Below are positions 1-8,320 of a stretch of 64,000 bases of DNA, piece after piece. The position numbers and the translations under genes are program-made. Position 1 is the first letter of the stretch; every line of letters begins with the position of its first letter. The DNA comes from Flavobacterium sp. NRK F7 (GTDB lineage Bacteria > Bacteroidota > Bacteroidia > Flavobacteriales > Flavobacteriaceae), in contig NZ_JAMXLB010000001.1 of the NCBI RefSeq assembly GCF_024054195.1, positions 2,123,085 through 2,187,084 of the forward strand. The letters are read 5' to 3'. The notes under the pieces were generated by a model. That model made no database searches. It was given only the letters and a program-made list of their open reading frames with translations, and was not told the DNA's origin.

Positions 1-742
1 CAGTTTCTGAGCCAGCAGTAACTTGAACATTTGTAATAATTTCAGGTAATAAGGGCGATTCAGGAGTTATTGTAACTGTATATGTACCAGCACTTAATCC
101 TACCAATTGAAAAGCACCATTTTCATTTACTACTGTTGTATAGGTTGCACCTGTATTTGATTCGGCCGTAATGGTTGCATTAACAGCTGTAACAGATAAA
201 GAACCACTTATCGAACCTTGAATGTCTGACTCAACCATTCTTAAAACAGGTTTTAATGAGTAAGTTCCATTTCCTTCTTCAACAACAGATTGATGTGCAT
301 CAAAATCAATTAATAATATGTTCGCTACATTTGCTTCTAATTGTTGATTTACATTGATTTTTAAACCTGATTGTTGTGCACTAGGTGTACTCAAAGGATA
401 GGTTTGCCCATCAACAACTACTGAATTATTTGTACCTAATATTAATCGTACTTGATTTACATTTGGAGTTTCTACTATGTCAGAAGCTATTTCTATACTT
501 ACACCATTAGATAAATCTAATAAGTTATAAACTTGTGCTTCTGTATCTAATGTCATTGTAGCTCCATTGGAACCGATTACTTCAACTCCTCTTACATCAA
601 TATATACAGCATCGTAAGGTGCAGGAGCATCTGTCATTCTTACTTTGTAGCTATATTGTGCATTTGCACTCGAATCGTCGTCGTTACAAGATGTTAAAAA
701 TAATGCTGCCACCGCTGTAAATAATAAAAAAATCTTTTTCAT
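1..742 (-). CDS. DUF4382 domain lipoprotein (3' end missing)
   Basis: The frame is open from an ATG at 742-740 down to base 1, so 247 residues of the N-terminal part are seen and the C-terminus lies outside the window. The protein starts with a lipoprotein signal peptide (MKKIFLLF..., lipobox LTSC with Cys at 19) followed by an Asp-rich stretch. Residues of about 28-170 match the DUF4382 pattern (VRMTDAPAPYDAVYIDV...). From about 180 on there is a carboxypeptidase-regulatory-like beta domain (GAFQLVGLSAGTYTVTI). Family members are surface or periplasmic lipoproteins of Bacteroidota of unknown function. No enzyme motif is seen. Confidence 0.85.
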   Translation of the reverse strand, partial: MKKIFLLFTAVAALFLTSCNDDDSSANAQYSYKVRMTDAPAPYDAVYIDVRGVEVIGSNGATMTLDTEAQVYNLLDLSNGVSIEIASDIVETPNVNQVRLILGTNNSVVVDGQTYPLSTPSAQQSGLKINVNQQLEANVANILLIDFDAHQSVVEEGNGTYSLKPVLRMVESDIQGSISGSLSVTAVNATITAESNTGATYTTVVNENGAFQLVGLSAGTYTVTITPESPLLPEIITNVQVTAGSET

Positions 743-851
743 TGCAATTTGTTTTTAAATGTTAATGATACAAAGTTCAATTAATTTGCAACAAATTGTT
801 TTACAGTATTTTTATCAATATTTATATAATTTTAAGAAGGAATGAAAAAAA

Positions 852-2627
852 TTAATTTCCGTAAATCTTAGTATACAGATCTTTATATTTTTCAATAATA
901 ATCTTTCTCTTTAATTTCATAGTGGGTGTTAAATGCCCCCCTTCAATAGACCATACATCTGGAGTTAATTCGAAACGTTTTACTTTTTCCCAATTTCCAA
1001 ATTTTTCATTAGCATGATCGATTTCTTCTTGTATTCTTTGAATCACATTTTCGTTAGAAGCAATTTCTTTGTCTGTAGAACCAATAGAAATATTTTTTCT
1101 ATTCGCCCAATCTTTAATGAATTCAAAATTAGGTTGAATAAAAGCAGCAGGCATTTTTTCTCCTTCACCAATAACCATAATTTGTTCGATGAATCGCGAT
1201 TGTTTAAAAGCATTCTCTAAAATTTGAGGAGCTACATATTTTCCACCTGATGTTTTAAACATTTCTTTCTTGCGGTCCGTAATTTTTAAAAAGCCATCTT
1301 GATCTACTTCTCCTATATCTCCCGTATGGAAATAACCATTTTCTAATACTTCATTTGTTTTTTCTTCATCCTTATAGTATCCCATCATTACATTTGGTCC
1401 TTTGCATAAAATTTCACCGTCTTCTGCAATTTTAACTTCAACACCTTCTAATACTTTTCCTACGGTTCCAATTCTAAAACCATTATTTCTCATATCATTA
1501 ACAGATATTACTGGTGAGGTTTCGGTTAAACCATATCCTTCCATAACAGGAATGTTTGCGGCACAAAAAACTTTAGATAAACGCGTCTGTAAAGCGGCAC
1601 TACCACAAACTAATAATTCTAAGCGACCTCCTAAACCTTCTTGCCATTTTGAGAAAATAAGTTTTCTAGCAATTTTTAATTTAAATTCATAAAAGAATCC
1701 ATTTTCTCCATAAGGCTTATAATCCATTCCTAAGTCTAAAGCCCAAAAGAAAAGTTTTTTCTTAATACCAGTCAGATCAGCTCCTTTGGCATATATTTTA
1801 TCATATACTTTTTCAAGAAGTCTAGGAACAACAGACATTACATGAGGCTTTACCTCTTTTAAATTATCGCTTATTTTTTCAATACTTTCAGCAAAATAGA
1901 TAGATATACCATGATGTTGGTATAAATAAGTAAGCATTCTTTCAAAAATATGACAGATAGGTAAGAAGCTTAATGCTATTGAATTTCCTGAATGTAAGGG
2001 GACTCTAGAAGAGCTTAATAAAACATCCGAAACGATATTTTGATGTGATAACATTACGCCTTTAGGTCTTCCTGTAGTTCCTGATGTATATATAATCGTA
2101 GCTAGATCAGTAGTTTCAACATTGTTTTTTCTATCTTCTACTACATCTTGATTTGAAGTGTCTTTACCAAGTTCCAATAATTCATTCCAGTTTTTACATC
2201 CAGAAATAGTATTGAACGAGTAAATTTCTTTCAAAGTAGCAACATTATTTTTTATAGCCATAACTTTTTCAAAGACCTCTTCATCTGAAACGAAGCAGTA
2301 AGAGGAACCCGAATGGTTTAAAATATATTCGTAATCCTCAGAAGTAATGGTTGGATAAATAGGAACATTTTGTGCGCCGGTTTGTAAAACCCCGATATCA
2401 CAAATATGCCATTCGGTTCTATTATTAGAAGAAATAATAGCAATTTTATCATTTTTTTGAACTCCTAAACGAAGTAATGCTCTAGAAATAGCATTTGCTT
2501 TATCTAAATAGTCTTGAGTTGAAGTTTTAATCCATTCTTCGCCATATTTTGTTACAAGGGCATCCGATAAATTATATTTTTCTAATTGATGATATGGGAA
2601 ATCAAACAAGCGGGTAATGGTAGACAT
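852..2627 (-). CDS. Long-chain acyl-CoA synthetase (AMP-binding)
   Basis: 591 residues, the usual length for long-chain fatty-acid CoA ligases of the FadD/FAA type. It activates a fatty acid to acyl-AMP and then to acyl-CoA. The P-loop YTSGTTGRPKG lies at 180-190, the adenylate motif EGYGLTETSP at 363-372, TGD at 435-437 and the hinge and C-terminal motif DRKKEMFKTSGGKYVAP at 451-467. The order and spacing are complete, so the enzyme should be active. The protein appears cytoplasmic or peripherally bound, with no clear membrane helix. It is divergent from the LTA-synthase-like gene, and the 334-bp gap between them holds a 26-bp palindrome that might be its operator. Gene symbol withheld because several paralogues of this family usually occur. 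Confidence 0.93.
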   Translation of the reverse strand: MSTITRLFDFPYHQLEKYNLSDALVTKYGEEWIKTSTQDYLDKANAISRALLRLGVQKNDKIAIISSNNRTEWHICDIGVLQTGAQNVPIYPTITSEDYEYILNHSGSSYCFVSDEEVFEKVMAIKNNVATLKEIYSFNTISGCKNWNELLELGKDTSNQDVVEDRKNNVETTDLATIIYTSGTTGRPKGVMLSHQNIVSDVLLSSSRVPLHSGNSIALSFLPICHIFERMLTYLYQHHGISIYFAESIEKISDNLKEVKPHVMSVVPRLLEKVYDKIYAKGADLTGIKKKLFFWALDLGMDYKPYGENGFFYEFKLKIARKLIFSKWQEGLGGRLELLVCGSAALQTRLSKVFCAANIPVMEGYGLTETSPVISVNDMRNNGFRIGTVGKVLEGVEVKIAEDGEILCKGPNVMMGYYKDEEKTNEVLENGYFHTGDIGEVDQDGFLKITDRKKEMFKTSGGKYVAPQILENAFKQSRFIEQIMVIGEGEKMPAAFIQPNFEFIKDWANRKNISIGSTDKEIASNENVIQRIQEEIDHANEKFGNWEKVKRFELTPDVWSIEGGHLTPTMKLKRKIIIEKYKDLYTKIYGN

Positions 2628-2724
2628 AAATTTATATTTTAATAGTATGCAAATTATAAAATTATTATTAATTAACCAATTATTTATGAATATGTTAATT
2701 AATTTAATTAATTATTTGATAGTT

Positions 2725-2750
2725 AATATATTATGCATGCATAATATATT
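2725..2750. promoter_or_regulatory. Perfect 26-bp palindrome, possible operator
   Basis: AATATATTATGCA followed by its exact reverse complement. The palindrome lies 98 bp upstream of the acyl-CoA synthetase start and 212 bp upstream of the divergent gene. The length and lack of a spacer fit a dimeric regulator site or a cruciform better than a terminator, because neither side is followed by a U-tract after a GC stem. No cognate regulator is visible next to it. Confidence 0.5.
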
Positions 2751-2904
2751 TTTATGATTTTATTTTTTAATAGGTTTATAAAATAAAAAACTAAAAAAAG
2801 CTCCTTTTAATGAAAAAAAGGCATCTTTTTTGTAAAATATCAATAACACTAATTTTTTAATTTTGTTTAGCAAATTGTTTTCAAATTTTAAATACAAAGT
2901 TAAA

Positions 2905-2938
2905 TTGTAAGTAACTTCGTTATATATTATTATTTTTG
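2905..2938 (+). promoter_or_regulatory. Bacteroidota-type promoter of LTA-synthase-like gene
   Basis: The -7 element TATTTTTG at 2931-2938 matches TAnnTTTG exactly. A TTG at 2905-2907 stands 23 bases upstream as -33 element, the upper end of the usual spacing. Predicted transcription start near 2944, giving an untranslated leader of about 18 bases. Confidence 0.6.
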
Positions 2939-2961
2939 TAGTCAATTTACATTCCATTTTA

Positions 2962-4902
2962 ATGAGGTCATTTTTTAGATTAGAAGAATATAAAGTTTTA
3001 TTGTATCGTGTAGGATTAGTTTATTTATTTTACTTTATTGCCCGAATTTTATTTTATATTTATAATGCAAACATTGTCGAAGTAGATTCAATTGGGGAAT
3101 TTTTAAAAATTGCCTATCATGGTTTAGCATTTGATACAACAGCAATTTTATATATAAACGGACTTTTCATTTTACTATCTATCTTTCCTTTTTTTGTGAA
3201 TACAAAAGCGGGCTACCAAAACTTTTTATTTTGGCTTTACTTTATCACAAATCTTGTTTTTTACGCTTTAAATTTTATTGACTTTATTTATTATAAGTAT
3301 AATTTTTCAAGATTAACATTGGCGGCATGGGACATTATTAAACATGAAGAAGGAAAAGTGAGTATGCTTTTTAGGTTTTTAATTACGTATTGGCATGTTT
3401 TTATACTTTATGTTCTAATAGCGTCATTATGGATTTTCTTCTATAAAAAAGTTAAGATTAAGCATAATCTTAGAGAAGATTCAAAAGTGAAATACATTGT
3501 GAAATCAATAATTGGGGTTTTAATTATTACAACATTATGTGTTGGAGGTATTCGTGGAGACTTTAAAAAAAGTACGCGTCCTATTAATTTAGTGGATGCC
3601 AACCGACATGTTAAGAAAATAAAGCAAGCCGATTTAGTATTAAACTCTCCTTTTACTTTTTTGCGAACCATTAGAGTTAAATCGTTCAAAAAACAAGACT
3701 TTAACATTGCTCAAAATGTGATTGAAGAAAATTTTAAGCCAATTAAATTCTATCATTCTAATTCACCTTCTAAACCTAACATTGTTCTCATAATTACTGA
3801 AAGCATGGGGAGAGAATATATTGGTGCTTTTAATAAAAATGCAGGAATTAAGGATTATGTAAGTTATACGCCTTTCTTAGATTCTTTGGCAAAACATAGT
3901 ATGATTTTTACCAATGCATATTCAAACGGTTATAAATCTATTCATGGCATGTCTTCCATTATTTCTGGAATACCTTCGTTTAAAGATGCTTTTACATCTT
4001 CTCCTTTTGCACAACAGAAAATTGAATCGATGGTTTCTTGTTTGAATAGTAAAGGATATGACACTTCCTTTTTTCATGGGGCACCAAACGGTTCTATGGG
4101 TTTTTTAGGATACAGTAATATTCTTGGTTTTGATCATTATTATGGTAAAACTGAATATGGTAATGATGCTGATTTTGATGGTTCTTGGGGAATTTGGGAC
4201 GAACCTTTTTTACAATTTATGAATGCTACTTTAAGTAAGAAACAGCAACCTTTCTTTGGTACTGTTTTTACAGTTACTTCTCATGAACCGTATGTTATTC
4301 CTAAAAAATTTGAAGGAAAGTTTCCAAAAGGGAATGTGCAAATGCATCAATGTGTTGGATACACCGATTATGCTTTTAAAAAATTTTTCGAATCGGCTAA
4401 GAAAGAACCTTGGTTTTCAAATACTATTTTTATAATTACTGCAGATCATTGTAACCAAGTAAGTTATAAAGAGCATTTTTATGATAATATTATGAATCGA
4501 AATGCAATTCCTATTTTAATTTATAAACCCAATAGCGATTTAGTAGGAGAAAGTAATGAAATCGCACAACATATAGATATTTATCCTACTTTGATGGATA
4601 TGATAGGTTATGATAAACCTTTTAGAAGTTGGGGTAGAAGTCTTTTAACCTCGGAAAACGATATTGAACCTTATTTAATTAATTTTAATTCTAATATTTA
4701 CTATTTTATGAAAGATGGATATATTTGTTTGTTTGATGGAACTAATGCTATTGGTTTCTATAAGGTTGAAGATGTAACTTTATCTAACAACCTTATCAAT
4801 CAAAGAAATGAAACTATGAATAGTCTTGAATTACAATGTAAAGCATTTATTCAAGATTATTTTGATCGAATCTTAGATAAAAACCTTACAACGCAAAAAT
4901 AA
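2962..4902 (+). CDS. LTA synthase family membrane sulfatase
   Basis: 646 residues. About five membrane segments lie in residues 13-200, followed by a periplasmic alkaline-phosphatase/sulfatase-fold domain from about 270. It shows the metal-site Glu280 (NIVLIITESMG), a probable nucleophile Ser326 in GYKSIHG (Thr in LtaS), and the metal ligands Asp495-His496 (TADH) and His505 (KEHF). The architecture is that of LtaS-type phosphoglycerol transferases and the related phosphoethanolamine transferases. Gram-negative Bacteroidota have no classical lipoteichoic acid, so the substrate is unknown; transfer of a phospho-alcohol head group to an envelope glycan or lipid is an inference. It is followed after 1 bp by a phosphatase gene, so the two form an operon. 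Confidence 0.9.
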   Translation: MRSFFRLEEYKVLLYRVGLVYLFYFIARILFYIYNANIVEVDSIGEFLKIAYHGLAFDTTAILYINGLFILLSIFPFFVNTKAGYQNFLFWLYFITNLVFYALNFIDFIYYKYNFSRLTLAAWDIIKHEEGKVSMLFRFLITYWHVFILYVLIASLWIFFYKKVKIKHNLREDSKVKYIVKSIIGVLIITTLCVGGIRGDFKKSTRPINLVDANRHVKKIKQADLVLNSPFTFLRTIRVKSFKKQDFNIAQNVIEENFKPIKFYHSNSPSKPNIVLIITESMGREYIGAFNKNAGIKDYVSYTPFLDSLAKHSMIFTNAYSNGYKSIHGMSSIISGIPSFKDAFTSSPFAQQKIESMVSCLNSKGYDTSFFHGAPNGSMGFLGYSNILGFDHYYGKTEYGNDADFDGSWGIWDEPFLQFMNATLSKKQQPFFGTVFTVTSHEPYVIPKKFEGKFPKGNVQMHQCVGYTDYAFKKFFESAKKEPWFSNTIFIITADHCNQVSYKEHFYDNIMNRNAIPILIYKPNSDLVGESNEIAQHIDIYPTLMDMIGYDKPFRSWGRSLLTSENDIEPYLINFNSNIYYFMKDGYICLFDGTNAIGFYKVEDVTLSNNLINQRNETMNSLELQCKAFIQDYFDRILDKNLTTQK

Positions 4903-4903
4903 A

Positions 4904-5476
4904 ATGAAAAAGAAAATACTAATTATAGTAATTGTAGTAGCTGCCATTTTTGGGGGAAAATACTATTATGATATGCATATTAATCATAATTTTGAAACGA
5001 TTACTGAAGGCAAAGTATATAAAAGTGGCGTTATTCCACCTGACGAATTACCAAAATATATTAAAGAACATCATATTAAAAGTGTGGTTGATTTACGTTT
5101 TCCAGGTACAGGAGACGATGTAAATAATCCAGAAATACCTGAAGAACTAACAGCTGAAAAAGAGGCCATAGCGAAACTAGATGGTGTTCAATATTTTAAT
5201 AATGGTTCGGACCAAGTACCACAGGAGCATAACTTAAAGATGTTTTTTGAAATTATGGATGACCCAGATAACTATCCTGTTTTAATTCATTGTTATCATG
5301 GAGTAGGTAGAGCGGAAATGTATTCTGCTATTTATCGAATTGAATACGAAGGTATGGATCCAAATGAAGCCAGACAAAGTACTCGTTTTTTAACCAAATG
5401 GAGCTCTTTTGATTTAGGGAAGCCCAAAGGAGATTACTTATACAATTATACAAGAAGAAAAGATAGTGTAAAGTAA
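4904..5476 (+). CDS. Membrane-anchored dual-specificity/tyrosine phosphatase
   Basis: 190 residues. An N-terminal membrane anchor or signal segment (residues 4-20) precedes a cysteine phosphatase domain with the loop HCYHGVGR: Cys130 and Arg136 form the CX5R signature of the DSP/PTP superfamily. The conserved VVDLRFPG (61-68) is the typical beta-strand before the catalytic loop. A likely general acid is the Asp in GSDQVP near 103. The start lies 1 base after the stop of the LTA-synthase-like gene, so they are translationally linked. With the anchor the domain should face the periplasm, where it may remove phosphate from a lipid or sugar made by its partner (inference). The stop directly abuts the convergent gene. 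Confidence 0.88.
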   Translation: MKKKILIIVIVVAAIFGGKYYYDMHINHNFETITEGKVYKSGVIPPDELPKYIKEHHIKSVVDLRFPGTGDDVNNPEIPEELTAEKEAIAKLDGVQYFNNGSDQVPQEHNLKMFFEIMDDPDNYPVLIHCYHGVGRAEMYSAIYRIEYEGMDPNEARQSTRFLTKWSSFDLGKPKGDYLYNYTRRKDSVK

Positions 5477-5755
5477 TTATCTTTTTGCGATTTTGTTATT
5501 TGAGATTTGTCTTTGTCGGGTGCATTTAAATCTTCCTTCTTCAAAATTTCTTAATTTTTGATGTTTGGTTTTACGAGAGGTGACTCTTTTTCTCCATAGT
5601 TCATAGCTGGAACGTTTTAATTCCCTGCGCATTAATGCTTTGGTTTCCATTTCGGTTATACCAAACTGGAATTGTATGGCTTCAAAAGGAGTACGGTCTT
5701 CCCATGCCATTTCTATGATACGATCGATTTGTTCAGGAGTTAGATGTTTTGCCAT
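5477..5755 (-). CDS. TIGR03643 family (DUF2805) protein
   Basis: 92 residues, cytoplasmic and highly charged. The N-terminal part (LTPEQIDRIIEMAWEDRTPFEAI) is the conserved core of the TIGR03643/DUF2805 family, which looks like a small helix-turn-helix fold, then a basic tail (RKRVTSRKTKHQK). Function unknown. The start overlaps the end of the unknown upstream gene by 23 bp, so it is the last gene of the reverse-strand operon with the ABC1 kinase. It abuts the convergent phosphatase gene with no gap. The C-terminal region is basic and could bind nucleic acid (inference). Confidence 0.82.
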   Translation of the reverse strand: MAKHLTPEQIDRIIEMAWEDRTPFEAIQFQFGITEMETKALMRRELKRSSYELWRKRVTSRKTKHQKLRNFEEGRFKCTRQRQISNNKIAKR

Positions 5756-6167
5756 AATCGGACTGAATATAGTGTTCTTTTAAGCGTACTATTTTTGCTA
5801 AAAAACTGTAGTTTTTTCTTACATATTGATTGTTTCTAAATTTGATAAACATCCCATCAGCATGAATACTTAAAGTTTCGGATTGAAAAAGTGCAAGTTT
5901 GAAATAAGGAATGATCCATGAGTAATTTTGTAAACCTTTATTAATATGCAAAATAATACCTTTGGGTCTTAGTTCAATATTTGCATAATTAATATCCGAA
6001 TTAGCATTTAACACATTCCTGAAATGAGGACTCACTTCCTCAATCATCATTCGATGCGAACCAGTTCCTTTTAATTGTATTGCTTTTAAAAAAGAGTAAG
6101 GTTTACCTAATAAGGTATTGATTTCTCTTGTGATAGCATTATCTACATAGGTGGTATTAAACAACAT
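5733..6167 (-). CDS. Hypothetical protein, unknown function
   Basis: 144 residues from the ATG at 6167-6165 (MLFNTTYVDN). A longer frame starts with GTG at 6197 but would overlap the ABC1 kinase by 41 bp, whereas the ATG gives an 11-bp overlap, so I chose the ATG. I do not recognise a domain. The sequence reads as a mixed alpha/beta soluble protein without signal peptide or membrane helix, with conserved-looking patterns such as KGTGSHRMMIEEVSPHF and NYSWIIPYFKL. It sits between the ABC1 kinase and the TIGR03643 gene and overlaps both, so it is probably made together with them. Confidence 0.75.
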   Translation of the reverse strand: MLFNTTYVDNAITREINTLLGKPYSFLKAIQLKGTGSHRMMIEEVSPHFRNVLNANSDINYANIELRPKGIILHINKGLQNYSWIIPYFKLALFQSETLSIHADGMFIKFRNNQYVRKNYSFLAKIVRLKEHYIQSDYGKTSNS

Positions 6168-7473
6168 AATTCTTAAAATTATTAATTCGAATGGCACTCG
6201 CTTTTATGTCATGCATTAAATTATATAGGCCAAAAAAAGTTCTATTGATGTATATAAAATGTTTAGATCCTCTGTTTCCATTCATATTTCTTATTTCAGT
6301 ACTTTTAGAATAACGTTCTCCTAATTCGGCAATTTGGCCAAAAAATCTTTCATCAGCAAAGTCAAATGTTTCTTGATGAAACGGCTGTGTAAAGAGACTC
6401 AACATTTCATGGAAAAGTTCAGAAAAGAATTTTTTCTCTTTTGCAGTATCTTCTGGTTTTAAAATTTCAAGTTGATATAGCTTTTCTTCAAAGACCACTG
6501 GATTATCAATATTTTCTTTTTTTGCCAATTCAAAATATGGAATATAAAAATCATTAGGAACCGCTTTCATACATCCAAAATCGAGAACAATTAATTTTCC
6601 TTCTTCAGATACCAAAAAATTTCCTGGATGAGGATCGGCATGTACTTTTCTAAGTATGTGAATTTGGTACATATAAAAATCCCATAAGGCTTGTCCAATA
6701 GTATTTGCTAATTCCATATTGGTATTAGTAGCTGTAAATTCAGATAAATGCTTGCCAATCATCCAATCCATAGTAATAATTCTTTCCGATGACCATTGCT
6801 CATAATAATTTGGAAATTGAATATTGGGTAAATGGTTACATGCTGTTGCTATTTCTTTACTCTGAGTTACTTCGTTAATATAATCGGTTTCTTCAATAAG
6901 TTTTTCTTCCACTTCTTTGAAATACTTATCTGAATCTTTTCCTTTAATATTAAACATTTTGATAGCAATGGGTTTAACTAAAGCTAGGTCGGAAGAAATA
7001 CTTTCTGCAACACCAGGATATTGAATCTTTACGGCTAATTTTTTATCTTCTAATATGGCTTGGTGTACTTGCCCTATACTGGCAGCATTAATCGCTTCTA
7101 AATTAAATTCATCAAAAATTTCGTTTGGATTTTTACCAAAATATTTTTTGAATGTTTTTAAGACTAGTGGAGCAGAAAGAGGTGGTACAGAAAATTGAGA
7201 TAATGAAAACTTTTCTACATAAGCTCTTGGTAAAATACTTTTTTCCATGCTGAGCATTTGTGCCACTTTTAAAGCACTTCCTTTCATTTGTTTTAAGCTG
7301 TCATAAATATCTTCTGCATTAGAGAGGTTTAAATTTTCTTTAGCTTCTTCTTCTGTTTTCGTTAGTTTGTCACCATAATATTTTAAATAATTCACGCCTA
7401 CTTTTGCTCCGGTCTGAATTAATTTTGAGGCACGTTGTATTTTGGAAGTTGGGATACTATCAATAGATTTCAT
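6157..7473 (-). CDS. ABC1/AarF/UbiB family atypical kinase
   Basis: 438 residues. It has the features of the ABC1 (ADCK/UbiB) kinase-like family: an N-terminal K-x-G-Q region here written KGSALKVAQMLS (near 65-76, Gly replaced by Ala), the Ala-rich nucleotide loop AINAASIGQVH, the VAIK-type lysine in LAVKIQYPG, the catalytic loop HADPHPGNF and the metal motif LDFGCM. Family members act in isoprenoid quinone synthesis or in lipid homeostasis. A target here cannot be read from context. A TetR-like regulator gene lies 58 bp upstream and the unknown gene overlaps downstream, which suggests one transcription unit. Confidence 0.9.
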   Translation of the reverse strand: MKSIDSIPTSKIQRASKLIQTGAKVGVNYLKYYGDKLTKTEEEAKENLNLSNAEDIYDSLKQMKGSALKVAQMLSMEKSILPRAYVEKFSLSQFSVPPLSAPLVLKTFKKYFGKNPNEIFDEFNLEAINAASIGQVHQAILEDKKLAVKIQYPGVAESISSDLALVKPIAIKMFNIKGKDSDKYFKEVEEKLIEETDYINEVTQSKEIATACNHLPNIQFPNYYEQWSSERIITMDWMIGKHLSEFTATNTNMELANTIGQALWDFYMYQIHILRKVHADPHPGNFLVSEEGKLIVLDFGCMKAVPNDFYIPYFELAKKENIDNPVVFEEKLYQLEILKPEDTAKEKKFFSELFHEMLSLFTQPFHQETFDFADERFFGQIAELGERYSKSTEIRNMNGNRGSKHFIYINRTFFGLYNLMHDIKASAIRINNFKNYVV

Positions 7474-7531
7474 AAATAGGATTTTGAGATACGTTTAAAA
7501 AAGTATTAAACGAGTGAAATAAAAGATGTTG

Positions 7532-8185
7532 TTACATCGAGACTTTTTCTTTCCAAAGAAATTTTCCGAAATCAATAATATTTTTCAATGGCGTCATATC
7601 AATAAGGTCAAAACTGGCATGGATTGATTTTTCAATGAATACATCCGTTTTCTCAAAAGAAGGAGAGGTGTCGTCTATCCAAAACTTTAAAGTCATTAAA
7701 AATTGAATCCAAGCCAATTCTGAAATACTTTTTTGTTGGATTTTTTCAATAGTTTCTTGTGGTATTTTTAATGTTTCTATTTCTAATCTATCTACAAAAC
7801 CTTTAAATTGAATTCTAAGAGTATTTAATTTTCTAAGATTTTTTAATTGGTTTTTATCTTCTTGAAGCAAATGCAACACAAAACTTCTATTGGCAGTCAT
7901 TTGTTCGAAAAAAGTAAAATAGAAACTTAATAATCTTGTTTTAGCATTATAATTTACATATTCTTCGCTATTTTCAAGAAGTGCTACAGTAGATTCAAAA
8001 AAAGTTGTAAAAACAGTAGACTCTAGTTGTTCAAAGTTTGTAAAAAAACGATAAAATTCACTTTCGTCTACTTTAAGATGTTGGCAGAACTGATAAATAG
8101 AATTAGGCTTTTTACCTTCAGTTAATACAAATTTTGAGTATTCAGAAAGAATTCGTTCTTTGGTGAGATTTAATTTCTTTGCCAT
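7532..8185 (-). CDS. TetR-like transcriptional regulator
   Basis: 217 residues. Residues of about 8-55 form a TetR-type helix-turn-helix (KERILSEYSKFVLTEG ... IYQFCQHLKVDESEFYRFFTNFEQL), followed by an all-helical ligand or dimer domain. The DNA-binding part is somewhat degenerate compared with classical TetR, as in many Bacteroidota members. It begins the group regulator - ABC1 kinase - unknown - TIGR03643 and probably controls it (inference). A TAnnTTTG -7 element (8202-8209, minus strand) lies 16 bp upstream of the start. Confidence 0.8.
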   Translation of the reverse strand: MAKKLNLTKERILSEYSKFVLTEGKKPNSIYQFCQHLKVDESEFYRFFTNFEQLESTVFTTFFESTVALLENSEEYVNYNAKTRLLSFYFTFFEQMTANRSFVLHLLQEDKNQLKNLRKLNTLRIQFKGFVDRLEIETLKIPQETIEKIQQKSISELAWIQFLMTLKFWIDDTSPSFEKTDVFIEKSIHASFDLIDMTPLKNIIDFGKFLWKEKVSM

Positions 8186-8201
8186 TACTTATATTTTATC
8201 T

Positions 8202-8209
8202 CAAAGATA
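8202..8209 (-). promoter_or_regulatory. -7 element before the TetR-like gene
   Basis: TATCTTTG on the minus strand fits TAnnTTTG exactly and lies 16 bp before the start codon. I see no TTG at the usual spacing, so the -33 half is weak. The untranslated leader would be about 10 bases. Confidence 0.45.
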
Positions 8210-8274
8210 CGAAATAATTGTTTAAGTATATTTTAAAAATAGTTAAACAAAATATAATTTTTAATGGTATAAAA

Positions 8275-8300
8275 AAAGCTCAGATTCCAATCTGAGCTTT
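8275..8300 (-). terminator. Rho-independent terminator of yebC
   Basis: Perfect 12-bp stem AAAGCTCAGATT with a 2-base centre. On the minus strand it is followed by a T-run (seven T counting the stem end). It lies 21 bp past the yebC stop and separates it from the TetR-like gene. Confidence 0.85.
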
Positions 8301-8320
8301 TAAATTATAAATAAAAAAAA

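Larger units (their letters stand above)
2628..2961. other. Intergenic region between divergent genes
   Basis: This 334-bp stretch is extremely AT-rich. It holds several TTAATTAA-type repeats (2665-2715), a perfect 26-bp palindrome (2725-2750), an imperfect A/T hairpin (about 2793-2831: AAAAAAG..CCTTTT / AAAAGG..CTTTTTT) and the promoter of the rightward gene (2905-2938). For the leftward acyl-CoA synthetase a weak promoter may lie at 2650-2679 (minus-strand TTG, 18 bases, then TATAATTTG, one base too long for TAnnTTTG). A 65-codon reverse open frame here is low-complexity and overlaps the promoter, so I do not call it. Confidence 0.6.

Noticed and set aside
2760..2957. 65-codon reverse open frame
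   Set aside because: Low-complexity Lys/Phe/Ile sequence that overlaps the promoter of the LTA-synthase-like gene; no domain or signal.
6168..6197. GTG start of the unknown protein at 6197
   Set aside because: The ATG at 6167 gives a small normal overlap with the kinase gene; the GTG adds residues coded inside the kinase.
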